From positions 1 through 54,237 of the forward strand of contig JAPLPQ010000019.1 of assembly GCA_026400105.1 (NCBI GenBank): DNA of 54,237 bases. The letters are read 5' to 3'. Numbering within the stretch: position 1 is the first letter of the stretch; each line of letters starts with the position of its first letter. The position numbers were made by a program, and so were the translations under genes. This DNA is from Burkholderiales bacterium (GTDB taxonomy: Bacteria > Pseudomonadota > Gammaproteobacteria > Burkholderiales > Burkholderiaceae_C). The notes beneath the pieces were generated by a model. That model saw nothing but the letters and a program-made list of their open reading frames with translations, had not been told where the DNA came from and made no database searches. Shown here piece after piece: positions 12,697 through 21,309 of the stretch.

Positions 12697-12818
12697 AGTC
12701 CTGGCAACGCCTGCTGCTCTGGTGCACCAGCCTGCTGGGGCTGCTGGGCGTGTTCTCGCTCTATCTGCGACCCGACTTCATGCGCGACCTGGCCGATCTG
12801 GCCTGGTCCTGTCTCTAG
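12693..12818 (+). CDS. 41-residue single-span membrane peptide coupled to the MFS transporter
   Basis: The small frame begins MKSWQRLLLWCTSLLGLLG and has one hydrophobic helix (about residues 7-24) followed by a short polar tail ending SCL. Its ATG overlaps the MFS stop by the ATGA arrangement. The codons look like those of the neighbours (third positions mostly G/C), and the overlap suggests translation coupled to the transporter. It could be a small accessory subunit. Its stop codon lies inside a -10-like hexamer for the following gene. No named family is recognised. Confidence 0.6.
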   Translation: MKSWQRLLLWCTSLLGLLGVFSLYLRPDFMRDLADLAWSCL

Positions 12819-12828
12819 AATCCGCCAC

Positions 12829-13425
12829 ATGACCATCGAGCACCACACACAAGCGCCCTCCGACTGGGTCCGGCGCTGGGGCCACCTGATCCCGGACCGG
12901 CCAGGCGGCGCGCGCGTGCTCGACCTGGCCTGCGGGCGCGGGCGCCACAGCCGCTGGCTGATGCGCCAGGGCCACCAGGTGACCGCGGTCGACCGCGATG
13001 CCGAGGCGCTGGCCGGCCTGGCCGACCTCGCGCCCTGGGTCCGCACGCTGGCAGCCGATCTGGAAAACGCCCCCTGGCCGCTGGCCGGACGCGAGTTCGA
13101 GGCCGTGGTCGTGACCAACTATCTCTGGCGCCCGCTGCTGCCGCAGGTCCTGGCCAGCCTGGCACCGGGCGGCCTGCTGGTCTACGAAACCTTTGCCGAC
13201 GGCAACGCCAGCGTCGGGCGACCGGCCCGGCCCGAGTTCCTGCTGCAGCCCGGCGAGCTGCTGCGCGTCTGCGCCGGGCTGCGCGTCGTGGCCTACGAGG
13301 ACGGTTTCCTGAACCATCCCGAGCGCTATGTCCAGCGCATCGTGGCCGTCAACGCCGCGCTCCCGGTCACGCCTGGTGACAAAGCCGCTGCTCCCGCACG
13401 TTATGCCCTGCACGGCGCTGGGTAG
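12829..13425 (+). CDS. Class I SAM-dependent methyltransferase
   Basis: 198 residues with the Rossmann-fold SAM-binding motif [15 protein letters not shown] (about 30-43), an acidic residue ending strand 2 ([10 protein letters not shown]) and a later strand-4 region ([14 protein letters not shown]). This resembles the small TehB-like or thiopurine-type methyltransferases. The substrate is unknown. A -10-like TAGAAT ends 7 nt before the ATG, so the mRNA may be leaderless. It precedes dapA by 37 nt. Confidence 0.85.
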   Translation: MTIEHHTQAPSDWVRRWGHLIPDRPGGARVLDLACGRGRHSRWLMRQGHQVTAVDRDAEALAGLADLAPWVRTLAADLENAPWPLAGREFEAVVVTNYLWRPLLPQVLASLAPGGLLVYETFADGNASVGRPARPEFLLQPGELLRVCAGLRVVAYEDGFLNHPERYVQRIVAVNAALPVTPGDKAAAPARYALHGAG

Positions 13426-13462
13426 AATGTGGATCGACTTCAATACCTCTAGAGACTCCGCC

Positions 13463-14350
13463 ATGAAACCCATCACCGGCAGCATCGTCGCCCTGGTCAC
13501 CCCCATGCACGAAGACGGCAGCGTCGATTACGCTGCGCTGCGCAAGCTGATCGACTGGCATGTCGCCGAAGGCACGGACTGCATTGGTGTGGTCGGCACC
13601 ACCGGCGAATCGCCCACCGTCAATGTCGAGGAACATTGCGAGATCATCCGCGTCGCGGTCGAACAGACCGCCAAGCGCGTGCCGATCCTGGCTGGCTGCG
13701 GCGCCAATTCGACCGCCGAGGCGATCGAGCTCGCCAAGTTCGCGCAGAAGGTCGGCGCCGACTGCCAGCTGCAGGTCGTGCCCTACTACAACAAGCCGAC
13801 CCAGGAAGGCCAGTACCTGCACTTCAAGGCCATCGCCGAGGCCACCGGCGGCGACCTGCCGGTCATGCTCTACAACGTGCCGGGCCGCGCCGGCGCCGAC
13901 ATGCTGCACGACACCGTGCTGCGCCTGGCCCAGCTGCCCGGCATCTTCGGCATCAAGGAAGCCACCGGCAACCTCGAGCGCGCGCAGTGGCTGATCAAGG
14001 AAACCCCGGCCGAGTTCTCGGTCTACTCGGGCGACGATCCGACCGCCGTCGGCCTGATGCTGATGGGCGGCCAGGGCAACGTCAGCGTCAGCGCCAACAT
14101 CGCGCCGCGCCTGATGCACGAGCTCTGCGTCGCGGCGATTGCCGGCGACGTCAAGCGCGCGATGGCTATCCAGATGCAGCTGCTGCCGATCCACAAGCAG
14201 CTGTTCGTCGAAGCCAACCCGATCCCGGTCAAATGGGCCATGAAGCGCCTGGGCCTGTGCAACGATGCCATGCGCCTGCCAATGACCCGTCTGACGCCTG
14301 GCAACGAACCCGTGGTCGAGGCCGCCATGCGCGCCTCCGGCCTGCTCTGA
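13463..14350 (+). CDS. dapA: 4-hydroxy-tetrahydrodipicolinate synthase
   Basis: A 295-residue (beta/alpha)8 enzyme that condenses pyruvate with aspartate semialdehyde in the lysine/meso-diaminopimelate pathway. The Schiff-base lysine lies in [11 protein letters not shown], the catalytic tyrosine in [12 protein letters not shown], and the GTTGES substrate loop is at about residues 43-48. The start [11 protein letters not shown] is the usual DapA N-terminus; a -10-like TAGAAT lies about 34 nt upstream. It is followed 41 nt later by bamC, the same dapA-bamC order known from enterobacteria. Confidence 0.95.
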   Translation: MKPITGSIVALVTPMHEDGSVDYAALRKLIDWHVAEGTDCIGVVGTTGESPTVNVEEHCEIIRVAVEQTAKRVPILAGCGANSTAEAIELAKFAQKVGADCQLQVVPYYNKPTQEGQYLHFKAIAEATGGDLPVMLYNVPGRAGADMLHDTVLRLAQLPGIFGIKEATGNLERAQWLIKETPAEFSVYSGDDPTAVGLMLMGGQGNVSVSANIAPRLMHELCVAAIAGDVKRAMAIQMQLLPIHKQLFVEANPIPVKWAMKRLGLCNDAMRLPMTRLTPGNEPVVEAAMRASGLL

Positions 14351-14391
14351 ATTCCAGGCCCGGCCCCTGCCGCGCCCAACGACCCCGCACC

Positions 14392-15522
14392 ATGATCAAG
14401 AAGCCGCTAACGCTCAACATCGCCCCCCGCTCCGCCCTCGCCTGCGCACGCTGGACCCTGATCGGTCTGACCGCCATCGGCGCCGTCGGCTGCTCGGTGC
14501 TCGAAGAAGGCAAGGTCGATTACCGCAGCGCCAAGAAGGTCAGCAACCTCGAAGTGCCGCCCGACCTGACCCAGCTCAGCCGCGACTCGCGCTATCTGGT
14601 GCCAGGCGCCTCGGTCACGGCTTCGAGCATGCAGCAGCAGGCGCAAGCCCAGCCGGCCGCAGCTGTCGTGACGGCCGATTCCAAGCTGCGCATCGAGCGC
14701 GCCGGCAGCCAGCGCTGGCTGGTGATCGATCGTGCCCCGGAAAAGCTCTGGGAGCCGCTGCGCGAATTCTGGCAGGAGAGCGGTTTCAACCTGGCGCTCG
14801 AGCAGGAAAAGCTCGGCATCATGGAAACCGAGTGGAATGAAAACCGCGCCAAGATCCCGCAGGACTTCATTCGCCAGACCATAGGCAAGGTCTTCGACAA
14901 CCTGTATTCGAGCGGCGAGCGCGACAAGTTCCGCACCCGCATCGAGCGCAACGCCCAGGGCGGCAGCGAGATCTACATCAGCCATCGCGGCATGCAGGAG
15001 GTCTACACCAGCGACAAGAAGGAGTCGACCGCCTGGCAGCCGCGTCCGTCCGACCCCGAACTCGAAGCCGAATTCCTGCGCCGACTGATGCTCAAGCTCG
15101 GCACCTCACCCGAACAGGCCAAGGCCGTGCTGACGACCAGCACCCAGCCCCAGGCCGCCAGGACCGCCAACGTCAACGGCGTGCCGACCCTGCAGCTGGC
15201 CGAGAGCTTCGACCGCGCCTGGCGCCGCGTCGGCCTGGCGCTCGACCGCACCGGCTTCACGGTCGAGGACCGCGACCGCACCCAGGGCATCTACTTCGTG
15301 CGCTACCTGCCGAGCGACAACGCGACGAAGGACGGCAAGCCCGGCTTCCTGTCCGGCCTGTTCGGCGCCAAGGCACAGGAAATCACGCCGCAGCGCTACC
15401 GCATCAAGGTCGGCAGCGATGTGACCCAGAGCCAGGTCTCGGTGCTCGATGCCCAGGGCAAGCCCGACACATCGCCAACGGCCGGCAAGATCCTGCAACT
15501 GCTGGCCAACGACCTCAAGTAA
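14392..15522 (+). CDS. bamC: Outer membrane protein assembly factor BamC
   Basis: A 376-residue lipoprotein of the beta-barrel assembly (BAM) machine. After a basic, hydrophobic leader comes the lipobox AVGC with Cys34 as the lipidated residue, then the conserved unstructured BamC segment DYRSAKKVSNLEVPPDLTQL that contacts BamD. Two helix-grip domains follow (about 100-210 and 260-376). The gene sits downstream of dapA and ends before a strong terminator, so dapA-bamC is probably one operon. Confidence 0.9.
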   Translation: MIKKPLTLNIAPRSALACARWTLIGLTAIGAVGCSVLEEGKVDYRSAKKVSNLEVPPDLTQLSRDSRYLVPGASVTASSMQQQAQAQPAAAVVTADSKLRIERAGSQRWLVIDRAPEKLWEPLREFWQESGFNLALEQEKLGIMETEWNENRAKIPQDFIRQTIGKVFDNLYSSGERDKFRTRIERNAQGGSEIYISHRGMQEVYTSDKKESTAWQPRPSDPELEAEFLRRLMLKLGTSPEQAKAVLTTSTQPQAARTANVNGVPTLQLAESFDRAWRRVGLALDRTGFTVEDRDRTQGIYFVRYLPSDNATKDGKPGFLSGLFGAKAQEITPQRYRIKVGSDVTQSQVSVLDAQGKPDTSPTAGKILQLLANDLK

Positions 15523-15543
15523 GGCCTGACGCCGGAACAACAA

Positions 15544-15570
15544 CGGCCCCTGCATGGGGCCGTTTTTTTT
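15544..15570 (+). terminator. Rho-independent terminator of dapA-bamC
   Basis: CGGCCCC, loop TGCAT, GGGGCCG, then eight T residues, 21 nt after the bamC stop codon. Confidence 0.88.
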
Positions 15571-15646
15571 GCTGCACAAGCCAGAAGCAACCGGGAGCGC
15601 CGATCGGGAGGCAAAAGGACTTGAAGGGACGTAGCAAGACGGGCGT

Positions 15647-15670
15647 AAAAAAACCGCCTTGCGGCGGTTT
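15647..15670 (-). terminator. Rho-independent terminator of the small lipoprotein gene
   Basis: AAACCGCC-TTGC-GGCGGTTT hairpin with an A run on its left side (plus strand), which reads as a T run on the minus strand just after the lipoprotein stop codon. Confidence 0.82.
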
Positions 15671-15690
15671 TCTTGCCTGAGGCGAAGAAA

Positions 15691-15894
15691 TTACTTCTTC
15701 TCTTCAACGGCAGGAGCAGCAGCCGGAGCAGCAGCTTCAGCAGCCGGAGCAGCGGCTTCAGCCGGAGCGGCCGGAGCAGCAGCCGGAGCTTCAACAGCGG
15801 GTGCCGGTGCCGGAGCAGCAGCTTCTTCCTTCTTGCCGCAAGCGGACAGAGCAGCAGCAGCCATCAGAGCAGCGATAACGAGAGTCTTGTTCAT
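15691..15894 (-). CDS. Small Ala/Pro-rich lipoprotein
   Basis: 67 residues: a short signal peptide ending in the lipobox LSAC with Cys19, then a GKKEEAA start and a low-complexity tail of alternating Ala, Pro and Glu ending VEEKK. The DNA is a near-repeat of GCCGGAGCAGCAG units on the plus strand, prone to length change. An upstream in-frame ATG four codons earlier is possible; MNKTLV is preferred because it gives a standard leader. The tail resembles extended, cell-wall-spanning low-complexity lipoproteins, but no function is known. It has its own terminator. Confidence 0.78.
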   Translation of the reverse strand: MNKTLVIAALMAAAALSACGKKEEAAAPAPAPAVEAPAAAPAAPAEAAAPAAEAAAPAAAPAVEEKK

Positions 15895-16024
15895 CTTTCG
15901 GTCCAAAAAAATTTGTCAGGACGATCATTGGAAGCATCCGGCGTCACCATCCTGAAACGACAACCGGTGTAACTTTCGCGACGCTGACGATTCCTCGCCA
16001 GCGCTTAAGTTCATTATCAATGAT

Positions 16025-16067
16025 AAAGCCAAAACCCAGGAGGGATAACCCTGATAGGCTTTTTTTT
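16025..16067 (+). terminator. Terminator-like hairpin with no upstream plus-strand gene
   Basis: AAAGCC (16025-16030) pairs with GGCTTT (16057-16062) and CAGG (16037-16040) with CCTG (16050-16053); eight T residues follow. The T run lies on the plus strand, but the flanking genes are both on the minus strand, so it may end an unannotated short RNA starting within about 15.9-16.0 kb, or act as a barrier to opposing transcription. Confidence 0.4.
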
Positions 16068-16111
16068 GTAGCGAATTGTCAACAACAGACCGGATCAACC
16101 GGACAAGCCGC

Positions 16112-17260
16112 TCAATTTTGCTGTATGTGCAACCAGCCGGCCACGAACCATTCATCCAGCAGCGCCTTGGCGCCCTTGCTGGCAGCGCGCACCAGACGCG
16201 CATCCAGGCGCCGCTCGTCGGCCAGGCGGCGCATCAGCTCGGCATCCTTGCCGCCAGCGCGGTAGGCTTCGCCGTTGATGAAGATGTGATGCTCATCGTA
16301 CATCATGCGGCTGCGCCGATCGAGCGCGATCGCGCCAGGCGCCCAGTCGCCCTCGGGCTCCTCGAACCAGACCTTGGGCTTGGGTTCGGTCATGACCTCG
16401 CCGAGCGCGCGCGCCATGTCCTCGGGCTGCTCGAGCAGGCGCTTGAGCGCATCGGCCGTGAAAGCCTGCAGGCCGGCCGGGATGAGGCCTGGCTGCTGCG
16501 TGGCGGGCTGGTCCGGATCGCGGTAGAGCGTTTCGTCCTCGTTGTCGTCGGCCAGGCGCTGCGCGATCTCGCCCGCCAGTCCGCCGCGCTGCGGCACGCG
16601 AAAACCCACCGAGTAGGTCATGCACTCGCCCTCGACCGCCACGCCGTCATGGGCCCATTTGGGCGGCAGGTAGAGCATGTCGCCTGGCTCGCAGACATAT
16701 TCCTCCTCGGCCTCGAAATGGCTCAGGATCTTGAGCGGCATGTCCTCCTCGAGGCTCAGGTCCTTCTGGCGGCCGATGCGCCAGCGGCGCTTGCCCTGGG
16801 CCTGGATCAGGAACACATCGTAGCTGTCGAAATGCGGGCCGACGCCGCCGCCCTCGCTGGCCCAGGAAATCATCAGGTCGTCCAGCCGCGCATCGGGCAG
16901 GAAGCGGAACTGCTGCATCAGCGCATGCGCGCCGTCATGGTGCAGGTCCACGCCCTGCACCAGCAAGCTCCAGTGCGACTGCTTGAAGGCCGGGAAGGCC
17001 GACTTGGCGAACGGCCCGTGCTTGAGCGTCCAGCCCGCGCCGGGCTTTTGCACCACCAGGCGCGACTCGACCTCCTCCTGGCCGGACAGCGCGAACAGCT
17101 CGGGGCGCGACAGCAGGGGCTGGAAACCGGGCAAGGCGCCCTTGACCAGCAGGGGCTTCTTTTGCCAGTGACGGCGCATGAACTGGGCCGGAGTCAGGCC
17201 GCCGAGCAAGGCGAGCGGCTGATCCGGGGCGGGGGGCAGGGGAAATTGGACTTCGGTCAT
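16112..17260 (-). CDS. roxA: JmjC/cupin ribosomal protein oxygenase (RoxA/YcfD type)
   Basis: A 382-residue Fe(II)/2-oxoglutarate oxygenase of the ribosomal oxygenase group; YcfD hydroxylates an arginine of ribosomal protein L16. The JmjC core has the iron ligands HFD in GPHFDSYDVFL (about residue 140) and a histidine in PPKWAHDGVAV (about residue 204), and the entry segment WQKKPLLVKGALPGF is typical. The C-terminal winged-helix-like dimer region is present, so the protein is full length. The ATG is six nt from a -10-like GACAAT. It shares a 14-nt intergenic gap with the divergent SlyD-like gene. Confidence 0.9.
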   Translation of the reverse strand: MTEVQFPLPPAPDQPLALLGGLTPAQFMRRHWQKKPLLVKGALPGFQPLLSRPELFALSGQEEVESRLVVQKPGAGWTLKHGPFAKSAFPAFKQSHWSLLVQGVDLHHDGAHALMQQFRFLPDARLDDLMISWASEGGGVGPHFDSYDVFLIQAQGKRRWRIGRQKDLSLEEDMPLKILSHFEAEEEYVCEPGDMLYLPPKWAHDGVAVEGECMTYSVGFRVPQRGGLAGEIAQRLADDNEDETLYRDPDQPATQQPGLIPAGLQAFTADALKRLLEQPEDMARALGEVMTEPKPKVWFEEPEGDWAPGAIALDRRSRMMYDEHHIFINGEAYRAGGKDAELMRRLADERRLDARLVRAASKGAKALLDEWFVAGWLHIQQN

Positions 17261-17261
17261 G

Positions 17262-17273
17262 GGACAATTGTCC
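17262..17273. promoter_or_regulatory. 12-bp palindrome filling the roxA/SlyD-like intergenic gap
   Basis: GGACAATTGTCC is a perfect palindrome. Read either way it supplies a -10-like GACAAT followed by six nt and an ATG, so two divergent leaderless starts may overlap here. It could also be an operator. Confidence 0.4.
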
Positions 17274-17274
17274 G

Positions 17275-17817
17275 ATGAAAATCACTCCACAATGCGTCGT
17301 GTCGCTGACCTGGACGCTCAAAGACACCCTGGGCGAAATCCTCGACGAACTCGACGAGCCGGTCGAATTCCTGCTCGGCGGCGATGATCTGCTGGCCAAG
17401 ATCGAAGCGCAGCTGCAAGGACTCGAGGCCGGCTCCGAACTCGAACTGCAACTCGAACCCGAAGATGCCTTCGGTGATTTCGATGACCGCAAGCTGTTCC
17501 TGGAGCCGCGCGCGGCCTTCCCGGCCGAGCTCGAGGAAGGCATGGTGTTCGAGGGCCTGCCGCCCGGCTGCAACCCGGACGCGCCGCGCGACCAGGTCTA
17601 TTTCGTCAGCGAGATCTATCCCGAGCATGTCGTGCTCGACGCCAACCACCCGCTGGCCGGCATCGCGCTGCGACTGCAGCTCAGGGTGCATGCGGTGCGC
17701 GAGGCCGAGCTGGCCGAAATCGGCCAGGGCACGCTGGGCACCGGCTTCTTCCGCCTCGGCGGCGGCCACTCGGGTGAAGCGGTGCCGGTCAACGGCGACG
17801 GCCAGACCCTGCACTGA
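17275..17817 (+). CDS. SlyD-like FKBP-type peptidyl-prolyl isomerase
   Basis: 180 residues with the SlyD/FKBP two-part pattern: an N-terminal FKBP strand (VSLTWTLKDTLGEILDE), an acidic mid section ending EPEDAFGDFD, an inserted flap region, and the closing FKBP motif VVLDANHPLAGIALRLQLRVHAVREA. Enzymes of this family are cytoplasmic prolyl isomerases and chaperones. The metal-binding His/Cys tail of E. coli SlyD is reduced to a short GGGHSG segment. The start ATG lies 6 nt after a -10-like hexamer and there is no room for a ribosome-binding site. Confidence 0.85.
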   Translation: MKITPQCVVSLTWTLKDTLGEILDELDEPVEFLLGGDDLLAKIEAQLQGLEAGSELELQLEPEDAFGDFDDRKLFLEPRAAFPAELEEGMVFEGLPPGCNPDAPRDQVYFVSEIYPEHVVLDANHPLAGIALRLQLRVHAVREAELAEIGQGTLGTGFFRLGGGHSGEAVPVNGDGQTLH

Positions 17818-17823
17818 AACCGA

Positions 17824-18273
17824 TCAGCCGCGGCCGGTCGAACCGTAGCCGCCGGCGCCGCGTTCGGTCGCGGCAGCAAAATCGTCGACGATATTGAATT
17901 TTGCCTGCAGCACCGGCACGATCACGAGCTGGGCAATCCGCTCCATCGGCTCGATCGTGAACGGCACTGTACTGCGGTTCCAGGCGCTGACCATCAGCTG
18001 GCCCTGGTAGTCGCTGTCGATCAGGCCGACCAGGTTGCCCAGCACGATGCCATGCTTGTGGCCCAGTCCCGAGCGCGGCAGGATCAGCGCCGCGTAGCCG
18101 GGATCGGCCAGGTGGATTGCCATGCCGGTCGGCACCAGCTGCCAGGCATTGGGCTCGAGCCGCAGCGGCTGCTCGAGGCAGGCCCGCAGGTCGAGGCCGG
18201 CGCTGCCGGGCGTGGCGTAGGCGGGCGGCTGCTGCGCGAGCCGCAGGTCGAGGATCTTGACGTCGATTTGCAT
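17824..18273 (-). CDS. dut: Deoxyuridine 5'-triphosphate nucleotidohydrolase
   Basis: A 149-residue trimeric dUTPase that converts dUTP to dUMP and pyrophosphate, keeping uracil out of DNA. All five family motifs are present in order: [31 protein letters not shown] (catalytic aspartate), RIAQLVIVP and the glycine-rich C-terminal [11 protein letters not shown] that closes on the substrate. It converges on the SlyD-like gene with a gap of 6 nt. Confidence 0.95.
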   Translation of the reverse strand: MQIDVKILDLRLAQQPPAYATPGSAGLDLRACLEQPLRLEPNAWQLVPTGMAIHLADPGYAALILPRSGLGHKHGIVLGNLVGLIDSDYQGQLMVSAWNRSTVPFTIEPMERIAQLVIVPVLQAKFNIVDDFAAATERGAGGYGSTGRG

Positions 18274-18297
18274 GGAAATAGAGTGAAATAGTCCGAT

Positions 18298-19377
18298 TCA
18301 GAGCCGGGCCGACTGCATATAGCGGTCGAAGCTGGCCTCGGCGAGCCGGTGCCAGAGGTTCTGTTCGCGTCGGAAGGCCGAATAATCGGCATAGATGCGG
18401 CGCCAGGCCGGGTTGCGGCGCGACAGCTCGGCACAGAGGGCGTTCGAGGCCTTGAAAGCGGCATCGAGCACCGGCTTGGGAAAGGCCTTGACCCGCACGC
18501 CAGCGGCCACCAGCTGCTTGAGCGCGACCGGATTGAGCACGTCGTAGCGCGCCTGTATCGCCGCATGGGCCGACTGGGCCGCGAGTTCGACCATCGCCTT
18601 GAGATCAGGCGGCAAGGCGCGCCAGGCCTTGGCATTGCAGTACAGGCTGAGCTGGGCACTGCCCTCCCACCAGCCCGGGTAATAGTAGTAGCGCGCGACC
18701 CGGCTCAGGCCCAGCTTGCGGTCGTCATGCGGTCCGACCCACTCGACGGCGTCCAGCTGGCCACGTTCGATCGCACCGACCAGCTCGCTTATCGGCAGCT
18801 GCTGCGGCAAGGCGCCGAGCGACTGCAGCACGCGGGCGCCCAGTCCCCCCATCTGCATGCGCAGGTCGATCAGATCGGCGGGCGAATCGAGTTCACGCCG
18901 GAACCAGCCCCCCATCTGGGCACCGGAATTGCCCATCGGGAAATTGACGATCTGATGCTGGGCATAGAAGTCGCGCAGCAGCTTGAGGCCGTTGCCTTCG
19001 AGCTGCCAGGTGTTCATCTGCCGGCTGTTGAGGCCGAACGGAATGGCGCTGTCGAGGGCAAAGCATTCGTCGATGCCGACGAAATGGCTCGGCACCGCAT
19101 GCAGCGCATCGATCTCGCCGGCCTGCAACGCCTCGAGCAGGCCGAGCTGCGCAACCGGGTCCTCGGCCGGCAGCAGCGTGACCTGCAGCCGCCCGCCCGA
19201 CAGCAGGCCGAGCTGGCGTGCGAACTGCTCGGTGCCGCTGTAGACGGCGTCGAGCGAATGATGGTAGGCCGTCGCGAGACGCCAGCGTATCACCGGCTGG
19301 GCCAGGACTGCCGGCGCGCTGCAGCTGGCCAGGATGCCGGCCAGGCCGGCGTGCCCCAGGACTCCGCGGCGCCTCAA
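18298..19377 (-). CDS. TRAP transporter solute-binding protein, DctP family
   Basis: A 359-residue periplasmic receptor. The leader [26 protein letters not shown] has an arginine cluster followed by a hydrophobic stretch and an AxA-type site, possibly Tat-type. The mature part shows the DctP pattern ([24 protein letters not shown], then [21 protein letters not shown], the ligand-binding region with its conserved arginine at [13 protein letters not shown]). The only start that supplies a leader is a TTG whose bases overlap the dxs stop codon (TTGA). No dctQ or dctM membrane subunits follow, so it is an orphan receptor; its ligand is unknown. Confidence 0.8.
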   Translation of the reverse strand: MRRRGVLGHAGLAGILASCSAPAVLAQPVIRWRLATAYHHSLDAVYSGTEQFARQLGLLSGGRLQVTLLPAEDPVAQLGLLEALQAGEIDALHAVPSHFVGIDECFALDSAIPFGLNSRQMNTWQLEGNGLKLLRDFYAQHQIVNFPMGNSGAQMGGWFRRELDSPADLIDLRMQMGGLGARVLQSLGALPQQLPISELVGAIERGQLDAVEWVGPHDDRKLGLSRVARYYYYPGWWEGSAQLSLYCNAKAWRALPPDLKAMVELAAQSAHAAIQARYDVLNPVALKQLVAAGVRVKAFPKPVLDAAFKASNALCAELSRRNPAWRRIYADYSAFRREQNLWHRLAEASFDRYMQSARL

Positions 19378-21257
19378 GATGCCTCGCCCTGCGCCACTTC
19401 GGCCGGCGCCAGCCAGGCCTGCACGCTGCGCTCGATGCCAGCGGCGTCCAGGCCCAGCCCGCTCAGCAGCTTGCCATGGTCGCCATGCTCGATGAAGCGG
19501 TCGGGCAGACCCAGCTGCAGCACCGGCAGCGGCAGGCGCGCGGCCTGCAGGGCCTCGAGCACGGCCGAACCTGCGCCACCGGCGACAGCCCCCTCCTCCA
19601 GCGTCACGACAGCCTCGTGACTGCGCGCGACCTCGAGCAGCAGCTCGAGATCGAGCGGCTTGGCCCAGCGCATGTTGACCACCGTGGCATCGAGCGCCTC
19701 GGCCGCGGCCAGCGCGGGCTGCAGCAGGGTACCGAAGGCCAGGATCGCGACGCGCCGGCCCTGGCGGCGCAGCTCGCCCTTGCCAAAAGGCAGTCCCTGC
19801 AGGCCCTCGGGGCCGGAGGGCAGCTCGGTGCCGACTCCGCTGCCGCGCGGATAGCGCACCGCGACCGCATGGTCCTGGGCGTAGGCGGTCGACAGCAGGC
19901 GATAGCACTCGGCCTCGTCGGCCGGACAGGCGATCGAGACATTCGGGATGCAGCGCAAGAACGGAATGTCGTAGGCGCCGGCATGGGTCGGGCCGTCGGC
20001 GCCGACCAGGCCGGCGCGATCCAGCGCCAGCACCATCGGCAGCTTCTGCAGCGCGACGTCATGCACCAGCTGGTCGTAGGCACGCTGCAGGAAGGTCGAA
20101 TAGATCGCGACCACCGGCTTGATGCCCTCGCAGGCCAGGCCGGCGGCAAAGGTCACGGCATGCTGCTCGGCGATGCCGACATCGTAGTAGCGGTCCGGGA
20201 AGCGCTGGTGGAACTCGACCATGCCCGAGCCCTCGCGCATCGCCGGCGTGATGCCGACCAGGCGCTTGTCATGCGCCGCCATGTCGCACAGCCAGCGGCC
20301 AAAGACCTGGCTGAAAGTCGGCTTCGAGGGCGTGACCGGCTGCTGCAGGCCGACCTTGGGGTCGAACTTGCCGGGTCCGTGGTAGGCCACCGGATCGGCT
20401 TCGGCCAGATCGTAGCCTCGGCCCTTCTTGGTCACGACATGCAGGAACTGCGGCCCATCGAGCAGCTTGATGTTCTCGAGCGTCGGGATCAGCGACTCGA
20501 GGTCGTGGCCGTCGATCGGGCCGATGTAGTTGAAGCCAAACTTCTCGAACAGCGTGGCCGGCACCACCAGGCCCTTGGCCTGCTCCTCGAGGCGCTTGGC
20601 GAGCTCGAACAGGTGCGGCGCCTTGGCCAGCACCTGCTTGCCGACCTGCTTGGCCGCCGAGTAGAAGCGCCCGCTCATGAGCTGGGCCAGGTAGCGGTTC
20701 AGCGCGCCCACCGGCGGGCTGATCGACATGTCGTTGTCGTTCAGGATCACCAGCAGCTTGCCGTCGAGCACGCCGGCGTTGTTGAGCGCCTCGAAGGCCA
20801 TGCCGGCGGTCATCGCGCCGTCACCGATGACGGCGATCGCCTGCCGGTCCTCGCCCTTCTGGTGCGCCGCCATCGCCATGCCGAGTGCGGCCGAGATGCT
20901 GGTCGACGAGTGCGCGGTGCCGAAGGCGTCAAACTCGCTCTCGCTGCGCAGGGGAAAACCGCTGATGCCACCCTGCTGGCGCAAGCTGCCCATGCGCTCG
21001 CGCCGGCCGGTCAGGATCTTGTGCGGATAGGTCTGGTGGCCGACGTCCCAGACGATGCGGTCCTCGGGCGTGTTGAAGACATAGTGCAGCGCGATGGTCA
21101 GCTCGACCGTGCCGAGGTTGGAGCTCAGATGACCGCCGGTGCGCGCCACGCTGTGCAGCAGGAAATCGCGCAGCTCGGTCGCCAGCGCGGGCAGTTGCGC
21201 GCGCGTCAGTCGGCGCAGATCGGCCGGGGAATCGATGGTGGACAGCAAACCGGTCAT
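19374..21257 (-). CDS. dxs: 1-deoxy-D-xylulose-5-phosphate synthase
   Basis: A 627-residue thiamine-diphosphate enzyme that joins pyruvate and glyceraldehyde-3-phosphate in the first step of the MEP isoprenoid pathway. The ThDP-binding motif [16 protein letters not shown] lies near residue 145, and the transketolase pyrimidine-domain motif [18 protein letters not shown] near residue 365. It lies 52 nt after ispA on the same strand, so early precursor formation and prenyl chain elongation are likely co-transcribed. Its stop overlaps the start of the TRAP receptor gene. Confidence 0.96.
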   Translation of the reverse strand: MTGLLSTIDSPADLRRLTRAQLPALATELRDFLLHSVARTGGHLSSNLGTVELTIALHYVFNTPEDRIVWDVGHQTYPHKILTGRRERMGSLRQQGGISGFPLRSESEFDAFGTAHSSTSISAALGMAMAAHQKGEDRQAIAVIGDGAMTAGMAFEALNNAGVLDGKLLVILNDNDMSISPPVGALNRYLAQLMSGRFYSAAKQVGKQVLAKAPHLFELAKRLEEQAKGLVVPATLFEKFGFNYIGPIDGHDLESLIPTLENIKLLDGPQFLHVVTKKGRGYDLAEADPVAYHGPGKFDPKVGLQQPVTPSKPTFSQVFGRWLCDMAAHDKRLVGITPAMREGSGMVEFHQRFPDRYYDVGIAEQHAVTFAAGLACEGIKPVVAIYSTFLQRAYDQLVHDVALQKLPMVLALDRAGLVGADGPTHAGAYDIPFLRCIPNVSIACPADEAECYRLLSTAYAQDHAVAVRYPRGSGVGTELPSGPEGLQGLPFGKGELRRQGRRVAILAFGTLLQPALAAAEALDATVVNMRWAKPLDLELLLEVARSHEAVVTLEEGAVAGGAGSAVLEALQAARLPLPVLQLGLPDRFIEHGDHGKLLSGLGLDAAGIERSVQAWLAPAEVAQGEAS

Positions 21258-21309
21258 TGTTCGGGGTTCTCGAGTAGCGAGGGTCGGCAGGAAGCGCGAA
21301 GGCTATGGG

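Noticed and set aside
16012..16027. Fur-box reading of ATTATCAATGATAA
   Set aside because: The half-sites are in the opposite order to the Fur 7-1-7 consensus and the flanking genes have no iron link.
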